A stretch of DNA of 64,000 nt, from assembly GCA_028281535.1 (NCBI GenBank), contig JANQJS010000026.1, positions 62,001 through 126,000 on the forward strand, given 5' to 3'. The notes below the pieces were generated by a model that saw nothing but the letters and a program-made list of their open reading frames with translations, did not search any database and was not told the origin of the DNA. Below are positions 57,377 to 64,000 of the stretch, one piece after another (the first letter of the stretch is position 1; every line of letters begins with the position of its first letter). The stretch comes from Sedimentisphaerales bacterium (lineage in GTDB: Bacteria; Planctomycetota; Phycisphaerae; Sedimentisphaerales; SM23-30). The translations under genes and the position numbers were made by a program.

Positions 57377-58024
57377 ATGTCCAGGCTAAACGTTCGTAAA
57401 AAACTTTTAACTTTAATCATGACCGTCATGATTTTTTCAATGTGCCTTCCCATCCACGCAGACAGTATCGCATGTGCCATTCAGGATGTTCGCATTATTG
57501 CTGTTGATCCTATTGGCGATGAAGTTGTGTTGAAAAATATCACAGATAGTTCTGTAGACATGACCGGTTGGTTTTGGTGCAGGCGGCGTAGCTATGTATT
57601 GGTCTCGAGTACAGGACCTAGCACATTAGCTGCCGGCACAATAGGCACTTACTCATTTTCGCTTAATGACATTAGTAGTGATGTTGGACTGTATATCAAT
57701 AGTGCATTTGGAAGCTCATCAAGTATGGTTGATTTTATGATGTATTCATCAAATGGTTCCATTCCAAGCCCGAACCGAGTGACTGTCGCCTCTGGAAAAA
57801 CCCCAAAACTCTGGCCGAACAATACGGAACTGATTGATTTTGATTTTCCAATTGTACGCCAGGACATTTGTGGAAATAGCAACGATGTAGGAGCTGATCA
57901 ATGGTGTGGCAATGGAGATTGCTTTAATGCATGCACATTAGAAGGTGATTTGAATTGCGACAATAAAGTCGATATCAATGATTTTTCTATCCTGGCAGCT
58001 AATTGGCTTTCTGGAACTCATTAA
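57377..58024 (+). CDS. Secreted protein with lamin-tail-like fold and half dockerin
   Basis: Signal peptide to about residue 29 (IFSMCLPIHADS). Residues about 35-170 look like a lamin-tail-like domain (VRIIAVDPIGDEVVLKNITD, TAGWF-like DMTGWFW). The C terminus GDLNCDNKVDINDFSILAANW holds one Ca-binding loop of a type I dockerin, a frequent end in Phycisphaerae proteins. In planctomycetes such modules may anchor proteins or not bind cohesin at all. 215 residues, single gene with its own ribosome binding site. Confidence 0.8.
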   Translation: MSRLNVRKKLLTLIMTVMIFSMCLPIHADSIACAIQDVRIIAVDPIGDEVVLKNITDSSVDMTGWFWCRRRSYVLVSSTGPSTLAAGTIGTYSFSLNDISSDVGLYINSAFGSSSSMVDFMMYSSNGSIPSPNRVTVASGKTPKLWPNNTELIDFDFPIVRQDICGNSNDVGADQWCGNGDCFNACTLEGDLNCDNKVDINDFSILAANWLSGTH

Positions 58025-58041
58025 CATATTAAACGCGTTAA

Positions 58042-58080
58042 TAAAAATAAAAAAAGCCGGGTAGATAATACCCGGCTTTC
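58042..58080. terminator. Two-way terminator between convergent genes
   Basis: Stem GCCGGGTA/TACCCGGC (58056-58063 / 58069-58076) with a five-base loop. TTTC follows on the plus strand and seven T on the minus strand, so it is strongest for the giant gene on the minus strand. Confidence 0.8.
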
Positions 58081-58111
58081 ATAATGATCATTATTAATAT
58101 TCAACGTTATG

Positions 58112-61100
58112 TTATGATAACACAATCACATTAAAATCAGTTTCATTAAATGACTGACTAGCATCAATCAATTTTGATGCTTTGACTTTAAGGCCAGCTA
58201 AAACATAATCCACCGATTTAATATTGGTCCCAGTTAAACCAAAGGTTACACCTTGATTATCAGTACCGATGCTGCCTAATGAGGCTTTACCAATATTACT
58301 GATTCCGATGATGGAATTATCGAAGGCGTTGCCACCACCTGGAATGCCTTTGAGCTTGATTGATTTAAGGCCAATGTCGGTATTATTGATTTGAGTGCTA
58401 GAAGTTAACATGCCATTAAGAGTGTCATCGACACCGCCATAGACATTAGAATTAACCATGGCACCCGCGGCAATACCACCGATGTTACCTGCTGAGCGAA
58501 TGACAGAATTCAGAATGGTATTAGGTACAGAAAGTTTGCCCAGTGAGGCTTTGACACTTCCATCAGTAAATATCATGTCCACTTCTAAATTATTTCGACT
58601 GGCAATCGATTTTGCCCAAGGTGCCTGGATCAGGTTTTGTTGACCATCAACTTCTTCCCAAGTTTCAAAGGCTACTTTTTTCAGCGGAATCTCTGATATC
58701 AAACTGGTATCAAAAATATTCTTCGCTGTTAAAGACAAGGCGGCTTTTTCATCGCCTGGTCCAATTTTTATGGTATGGTCCGCATCAATATTGTTGAAGG
58801 CCATTTTAAGTGTACTTCCTGTTGAAGTATAATCACCCAAGAGATCATGAACCCTTGCATCAAAACTGCCTAACGCACCATTGACCACGACATCACCAAT
58901 CTGACCGACTTGTCCTTTCGGTGGTGCTAATTTGACTTTTGTGCCAATCGTTGTATTGAAGAAATCTAAATCGACAGTGCCATCCGGTGCCACACTCAAC
59001 TCAGCATGACCAGGGCCTTTCATGGAATAGTTTGTTCCACGGAAATTAAATTTGGAAATCACCTGACCATCGACAATACCAAATACCAGATTATCAGGAT
59101 CATAGTAGCCAAAATCTGCATCATTGAAATCAACATCCGAACTTAATGTAATCGCGAATGGATTATTATTGGTTGAATTAACAAATCCATCCAGTGGACC
59201 TGCGGTATCGGTTACTTCAACAAGATAGGTTCCTGCTTCCAAAGAGGTGAAATCATATTTTCCACCGTCCCTGGTCACATCTAAAGACAAAAATTGATCG
59301 CCATTGTCTTTCAAGCCATCGCCATTGACATCGAGGAAAAGTGAAACAGAGATACCATCGATGCCAGGTTCATTTTTATCCTGCACGCCATTGTCATTGG
59401 AGTCTAAAAAGATAGTATCGCCAATAGAACCTTTAGGTGGTACATCATCATCCGCCAAGTCAATGGTCGCAGAACCACTTCCAACAAGATAATCAAATGT
59501 CTGATCGATTTCGAAAATGATGGTTTCTCCACCCTCTTCACCGATGTCATCAACGGGGTCAATATCAATGAGGATCTCCGATTGCCCTTGAGGAATCACA
59601 AAGAAGGAGGTAATGAATCCATTGACCTTTGATGTATAATCACCGGTACCAATTCCAAAATCTTGTGCGGCCGTCCCTTTAGGTATAATCGAAACAAATA
59701 AATCTTCATCAGTAGGACCAGTTCGGGTTAATTTGAACTGACCAGGGTCCAGGTCCTTTTCAGCAGCATTTCCGTCTGTTGCAACGATATCAACTTGAGG
59801 TAAATCGCCGGCACCGCCATCAGCATCAAAAATGGCATAACGAAGCGATCCTCTGGTATTGCCATAATAACTCGTCGCTTCAATATTGATCATAACGGTT
59901 TCTAATCCTTCAGCAATATCATCATCCAATGCTTTGATTTTAAAATTATCTTTGGAGAAAAAGGTGAATCCATTATTGTTAACATTTTCAAAAAATGGTA
60001 CCGTAATAAATTCAGTACCAACAGGAACGACTTTGTTCTTTTGTAATAATTGAAAATCTTCGCCCCAGGTTGCTGTACCTGTTATCGAAAAGAAAATATC
60101 AAGCGGTTGAACGAGGTCATTGGAGCGGAAAAAGGTAAATTTAGACTGCGATTCACCAAACGAGTTGGATGGTTCAGCAATAATGGCATTAAATTCAGGA
60201 TCATTGAACGGTGAAATATGTTCAAGAAAAACACGTTCTGTTGCAAAATCGTCATCTGAAATAAAGACTGTCGGAGACCCCGAAAAGGCCTGAAGACTAT
60301 ACGAGGAATTTGGCTGTATAGTAATTTCGACCTCTTCACCTGAGCTAAAGAAACTACCTTCCACTAAATCATCCTGAATTGGAATGATATCTAAGCTCAC
60401 TGAACTCTGGCCCGCAGGAATAATAATTGAATTGCCGATATTATTATAATCAACACCATTGGTGGCAGCTCCACCTACATCAAAAAAGACTTCTAGCGGA
60501 TCATCAGTCGGACCGATTCGGTCAAAAATAAATTGGCCATTTGATGAACCATCTTCGTTTGCATTAAAGATGTTAGTAAAAACCGCCACATCATTATCAT
60601 CATCATCTTCGATAAGTGCCACACCTGAGCTATTGGACGACAAGCTATATCCTGGGCCATCAAGCAATTGCAAGGTAATGGTTTCATCCCCTTCTTCTAG
60701 ATCATCGCTAATACCTATAAATTGAAAAGAAGCACTACCAAAATCTTCTGGAATGGTAACTGTATTAGTACCAACAGGTAGAAGGGTATTATTTACTTGA
60801 AGATTAAAATCGACTCCCCATTCAGCGGTACCGCCAATTGTAAAAGAGATGGGTAATTCCTGATCGAAAAATGGTGAAGCTCCCACGTTAATAAAACCTG
60901 AACCACCATTTTCAAATAAACCAAATTCTGAGTTCGACGATGTGACTTCTAATTCAGGTGGAAGATCTTCGCCTTCAAAACCAAAGTCTATTCCGGTAAA
61001 ATCACTCCCAGGATTGACAAATATTCCTCCAAAAAGCTCTTCAGTTGCAGGCAATCCATCCAGAATATTATTAGTGTCGGTAACTTCAGCAATATAACGA

Positions 61101-63115
61101 CTACCAGGAAATAGATTATCGAACAGATAATTGCCATTGGCATCTGTCGTTTGACTAGCGATTAGTTCATCGCCTGCATCTATCGAAAAGCTATTATTGG
61201 TATCCCTATATAAATCCAATGTCACATTAGCAAAACCACCTTCGTTGAAATCCTGAAAAAAGTTGCTGTTGGGATCATTGTAGACTGTACCTGCAATCGA
61301 ACCAGGTAATACGACACGCACTACGACTTCATCAAATTCATTAATTGCTACATTACCACCACCAGAAGATAAACCTGTATTAGGAATCACAGAGGCATCT
61401 ACAATGGGAGCAAAGTCATCTAAATATCGTTCCAATAATGGTGGTTTACCATTGTCCTGCTGATAGATCAAAGCGTTCTCAACTTTGTTATCTGTAGCAT
61501 CGATAACACTTAACACAACAGGATGCCCAGAATTGGTTGCTAAAAAGAAGTTACCAAATCCATCAGGTACCCCCTGATCAATGACATTCAATTCTTGTCC
61601 AGTATCTATATTCGGGATCAACGTATCAAAAGATTGAGGACCACCTGGTAGGCCGGTCACTGTTCCAGCAACGCGGGCATCGACAAATAGGTTTTTAGTG
61701 CCACCAGGCAAATCGGCCAAAAAGCTCTGTAAATCTAATTCCGATTTCAGTGTGGGATTCAGTGGGTCAGTTGAAATAGCATATTGTCGAACAAAACGAT
61801 TACCAAAGGTAAAAATATCACCCGTAAATTCATCATACTTGACAGAGTGATGTGCCTTACTGTCAAAAAGTTCGGTAACTTCACCAGTGCTTAAATCAAA
61901 AATCCCAAAATGACCATCCTGACCAGGATTATCTGGATCAATCCCAATACGATTACTGCTTGTATAATAGAGTAAATTGGAATCAACCGCCGTCAAGGCA
62001 GGTGCTGAGGCAATTTGCGTCATCGTGTCAGGCTGACCATCAAGCGAATTGGTAATATTTAATGTCGTTACACCCGTACCAAAATTCGCCAAAGGCACAA
62101 TTCCTAAAATACTATCCGGCTGATTGGATGTTATAATTGATTGACCATCTGGACTAAAGGCGATATGAAATGATTCGACATCGTTTGGTAAACTGGCTGT
62201 TTCAATTGCCAGGGTTGTCAGGTCAACTTTATAGACTTCGTTTGTCTGACCACCTACATACATGATGTTGCTGTCACTGGGGTCAATTAAAATACCATTG
62301 GCCCCTTCTGTCTCAACCACATCTTCTACCTGACCAATTAAAAAACGCCCATTAGGATGAGTGGCTGTTGAAGTTGGATCCCAAACATATGGAAATTTCT
62401 TGATATTGACACCTTCTAGAACATCAGTGTCAACACCATCAAATTTTTCAATATCTAGATTTGATAGCGTAAAATTATTGACCAAATTACCAAGAAAATT
62501 TTGAGCAACAACTAAAGCTTGGGCTTCAACATCGTCCAGGAACTCCTGATCCGTTTCAATCAGCTCTTCCAAACGATTAATAAAAAGTGAATAGAATTCC
62601 GTTCCGCTAAAAACGGTATTGGAATCAGCAGAGATGGTAAAATCACCGGCCGAATCAGGGACTGTAACTTTCAAACTTCCAATAGAAGTATTGCTATTGA
62701 CGGCGCTGCCACTACCGCTAACAAAAATATCAGCGATAGATGAATTGATGCTGCCATCAGAAGCGGTCCAAGCATTATTGGTCGCCCAATTACTAATCTG
62801 CAGTAAGTTATTACCCAAATCGGACGAAGCAAAGTTTAATTGCCATGAGTCAAACGGACTAGTTGGATCGATATTGACATCGAGGTTGATTTCACTGCCA
62901 GCCAAAACCTGAATAACGGTTTTGTCACCTTCCTGAAAAACATTAGCGCCATCTGCTGAAGGTATTAACTCTAATGAAGCATTCAATAGTACACGACTTT
63001 CCAGTCCTTCCAATTGAAGCGAGGCCACTGAATTGGATTTTAATTCCAGATTTTTTCTTGAGATGGCCTTGGCCTTTTTCATGAGTTTGCGGGTAAGGTT
63101 TCTGCGAGATTTCAT
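58112..63115 (-). CDS. Giant extracellular protein: Calx-beta and SdrD B-like domains
   Basis: A 1667-residue protein. A basic N terminus (about 1-30) leads to the planctomycete motif LEGLESRVLLN at about 34-45. Then a cohesin-like or beta-sandwich part (about 47-190), a region with propeller-like repeats (about 225-580; SPDGQSIITSN is one blade), an SdrD B-like domain (about 605-700; NGNYLFDNLFPG), about four Calx-beta domains (about 725-1200; each with GTAxWGxDF and DDxxEGxE), a second SdrD B-like domain (about 1225-1320; FLDSNDNGVQDKNEPG), and a C-terminal beta-repeat region ending with SLGSIGTDNQGVTFG and about 35 more residues. A signal for surface adhesion or biofilm is likely. No catalytic motif is seen. 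Confidence 0.85.
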   Translation of the reverse strand: MKSRRNLTRKLMKKAKAISRKNLELKSNSVASLQLEGLESRVLLNASLELIPSADGANVFQEGDKTVIQVLAGSEINLDVNIDPTSPFDSWQLNFASSDLGNNLLQISNWATNNAWTASDGSINSSIADIFVSGSGSAVNSNTSIGSLKVTVPDSAGDFTISADSNTVFSGTEFYSLFINRLEELIETDQEFLDDVEAQALVVAQNFLGNLVNNFTLSNLDIEKFDGVDTDVLEGVNIKKFPYVWDPTSTATHPNGRFLIGQVEDVVETEGANGILIDPSDSNIMYVGGQTNEVYKVDLTTLAIETASLPNDVESFHIAFSPDGQSIITSNQPDSILGIVPLANFGTGVTTLNITNSLDGQPDTMTQIASAPALTAVDSNLLYYTSSNRIGIDPDNPGQDGHFGIFDLSTGEVTELFDSKAHHSVKYDEFTGDIFTFGNRFVRQYAISTDPLNPTLKSELDLQSFLADLPGGTKNLFVDARVAGTVTGLPGGPQSFDTLIPNIDTGQELNVIDQGVPDGFGNFFLATNSGHPVVLSVIDATDNKVENALIYQQDNGKPPLLERYLDDFAPIVDASVIPNTGLSSGGGNVAINEFDEVVVRVVLPGSIAGTVYNDPNSNFFQDFNEGGFANVTLDLYRDTNNSFSIDAGDELIASQTTDANGNYLFDNLFPGSRYIAEVTDTNNILDGLPATEELFGGIFVNPGSDFTGIDFGFEGEDLPPELEVTSSNSEFGLFENGGSGFINVGASPFFDQELPISFTIGGTAEWGVDFNLQVNNTLLPVGTNTVTIPEDFGSASFQFIGISDDLEEGDETITLQLLDGPGYSLSSNSSGVALIEDDDDNDVAVFTNIFNANEDGSSNGQFIFDRIGPTDDPLEVFFDVGGAATNGVDYNNIGNSIIIPAGQSSVSLDIIPIQDDLVEGSFFSSGEEVEITIQPNSSYSLQAFSGSPTVFISDDDFATERVFLEHISPFNDPEFNAIIAEPSNSFGESQSKFTFFRSNDLVQPLDIFFSITGTATWGEDFQLLQKNKVVPVGTEFITVPFFENVNNNGFTFFSKDNFKIKALDDDIAEGLETVMINIEATSYYGNTRGSLRYAIFDADGGAGDLPQVDIVATDGNAAEKDLDPGQFKLTRTGPTDEDLFVSIIPKGTAAQDFGIGTGDYTSKVNGFITSFFVIPQGQSEILIDIDPVDDIGEEGGETIIFEIDQTFDYLVGSGSATIDLADDDVPPKGSIGDTIFLDSNDNGVQDKNEPGIDGISVSLFLDVNGDGLKDNGDQFLSLDVTRDGGKYDFTSLEAGTYLVEVTDTAGPLDGFVNSTNNNPFAITLSSDVDFNDADFGYYDPDNLVFGIVDGQVISKFNFRGTNYSMKGPGHAELSVAPDGTVDLDFFNTTIGTKVKLAPPKGQVGQIGDVVVNGALGSFDARVHDLLGDYTSTGSTLKMAFNNIDADHTIKIGPGDEKAALSLTAKNIFDTSLISEIPLKKVAFETWEEVDGQQNLIQAPWAKSIASRNNLEVDMIFTDGSVKASLGKLSVPNTILNSVIRSAGNIGGIAAGAMVNSNVYGGVDDTLNGMLTSSTQINNTDIGLKSIKLKGIPGGGNAFDNSIIGISNIGKASLGSIGTDNQGVTFGLTGTNIKSVDYVLAGLKVKASKLIDASQSFNETDFNVIVLS

Positions 63116-63422
63116 ATGTGTTTCCCTTTAGTGTTTTGGTCAGATGTTGGGGTCTAACCCAACGCAATGAATTCGTCCTATAATTTACTCTGCAAGAGTT
63201 TGTTATTTAATACATTACAAGCATCACAAAAACAGATCCTTTCAAAGATCTATTTTAACTACAAATTTGGATACCACCTTGGTGCCTGACGAGCACAGTA
63301 TTTCAGCTTATTCCCTGAAAGCTAAAACACCATTTTACCAAAATCGCCTTTGCAATGACAAGCTTTAAAATGATGTTTTAAAGTACGTACTTTATGATGA
63401 TTATCAAGGTTAATTGGATAAT
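63116..63422. other. Intergenic region between the giant gene and ald
   Basis: 307 bases with no gene. AAAGGG stands before the giant gene's ATG. No convincing promoter hexamer pair is seen; TAAATT at about 63185 is a weak -10 choice. The part next to ald has overlapping inverted repeats listed separately. Confidence 0.4.
63363..63394. repeat. Overlapping inverted repeats after ald
   Basis: CTTTAAAA/TTTTAAAG (63363-63370 / 63376-63383) and the 16-base perfect palindrome TAAAGTACGTACTTTA (63379-63394) share bases, so only one can fold at a time. Thirty bases after the ald stop. AT-rich, without a separate T run. Confidence 0.5.
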
Positions 63423-64000
63423 TTAGATCAAACTTGAATAAGGAATGTTCAATGCGTCAGCGACAGCTTGGTGGACGCATTTGCCTTGATAGATATTGAC
63501 ACCTTTGGCGAGAGCCTGATCGTCATGGATGGCTTGTTCGAAGCCTTTGTCGGCGAGTTCTATAATGTATGGAAGCGTTACATTGGTTAGAGCAATTGTT
63601 GATGTTCGCGGAACAATACCAGGCATGTTGGCAACCGCGTAGTGAATAACATCATGTTTGATATAGGTTGGATTGCTGTGCGTTGTGACGTGATCGATGG
63701 TCTCAATGGTACCGCCCTGGTCTACGGCGACATCGACGATAACGCTGCCAGATCTCATCGTTTTAACCATAGCTTCTGTAACCAGATTGGGCGCTTTGGC
63801 TCCGGGGATTAAAACGGCACCGATTAATAGATCGGCTTGCTTCACAGCATGGGCAATATTGAAACTATTGCTCATCAGTTTTTCGATGCGCCCGCTATAA
63901 ATACTATCGAGAAAACGCAAACGATCTGCATTATTATCTAAAATGGTCACCTGGGCACCTAGGCCGATGGCCATTTCCGCTGCATTCATCCCAACAACGC
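63423..64000 (-). CDS. ald: Alanine dehydrogenase (C-terminal part)
   Basis: Interconverts L-alanine and pyruvate with NAD. The window holds the last 192 codons: the end of the NAD-binding loop (VVGMNAAEMAIGLGA), ILDNNADRLRFLD, DLLIGAVLIPGAKAPNLVT and DVAVDQGGTIET, which are diagnostic. The N-terminal substrate residues are outside the window. The C terminus is complete. Confidence 0.95.
   Translation of the reverse strand, partial: VVGMNAAEMAIGLGAQVTILDNNADRLRFLDSIYSGRIEKLMSNSFNIAHAVKQADLLIGAVLIPGAKAPNLVTEAMVKTMRSGSVIVDVAVDQGGTIETIDHVTTHSNPTYIKHDVIHYAVANMPGIVPRTSTIALTNVTLPYIIELADKGFEQAIHDDQALAKGVNIYQGKCVHQAVADALNIPYSSLI

Noticed and set aside
43557-63115. CRISPR array or tandem DNA repeats within the giant surface genes
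   Set aside because: The repeats are at the protein-domain level only and have diverged; no regular direct DNA repeats with spacers were seen anywhere in the window.

Overview
The window is a stretch of bacterial chromosome with an A+T-leaning composition and no rRNA. Two giant secreted proteins start with the LExLExRxLL N-terminal motif typical of planctomycete extracellular proteins, and a small secreted protein ends in a half dockerin of the type common in Phycisphaerae. Together with the split S10/spc/alpha and tuf-rpoBC gene order, these point to a member of the Planctomycetota, most likely class Phycisphaerae. That taxonomic call is inference from motifs and gene order.

Region 1 (1-10,550) is a mixed housekeeping block: the start of a cyclophilin, a YfcE-like phosphoesterase, glucose-6-phosphate dehydrogenase, tRNA-Tyr and tRNA-Val, a frame-shifted methyltransferase, a response regulator with Glu in place of the phospho-acceptor Asp, a LOG-like protein, a secreted two-repeat protein, a partner-switching pair (stand-alone STAS protein, then a fused anti-sigma kinase-STAS protein) followed by a peptidoglycan amidase lipoprotein, then a cellulose-synthase-like glycosyltransferase with a HIT hydrolase.

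Region 2 (10,580-42,900) is one continuous minus-strand supercluster. In transcription order it reads tRNA-Thr, tuf, rpmG, tRNA-Trp, secE, nusG, rplK, rplA, rplJ, rplL, rpoB, rpoC, rpsL, rpsG, a terminator, fusA with its own promoter, a structured leader, then rpsJ through rplB-rpsS-rplV-rpsC to secY, map, infA, rpmJ, rpsM, rpsK, rpsD, rpoA and rplQ. rpmD and adk are absent from their usual places. rplV is the most unusual gene: it carries about 70 extra N-terminal residues that look like an XRE-type helix-turn-helix domain. Several intergenic gaps hold inverted repeats that could be autoregulatory RNA structures, including a terminator-like hairpin right after rpsJ.

Region 3 (42,900-64,000) is accessory. 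It holds a 1562-residue ASH/PPC/CARDB surface protein, two uncharacterised proteins, a minus-strand sulfate assimilation operon (cysH-cysD-cysN), a DUF952-dipeptidase fusion, a dienelactone hydrolase-like lipoprotein, a secreted rhodanese, the dockerin protein, a 1667-residue Calx-beta/SdrD-B surface protein, and the C-terminal half of alanine dehydrogenase. The cysH product has the Fe-S cysteines of an APS reductase, while the APS-kinase-like tail of cysN has lost its catalytic motifs. The two facts fit each other, because reducing APS directly removes the need for PAPS. The two giant proteins share a motif near their C termini (SLGxIxTxNQGxxFG), which suggests a common export or anchoring fate.
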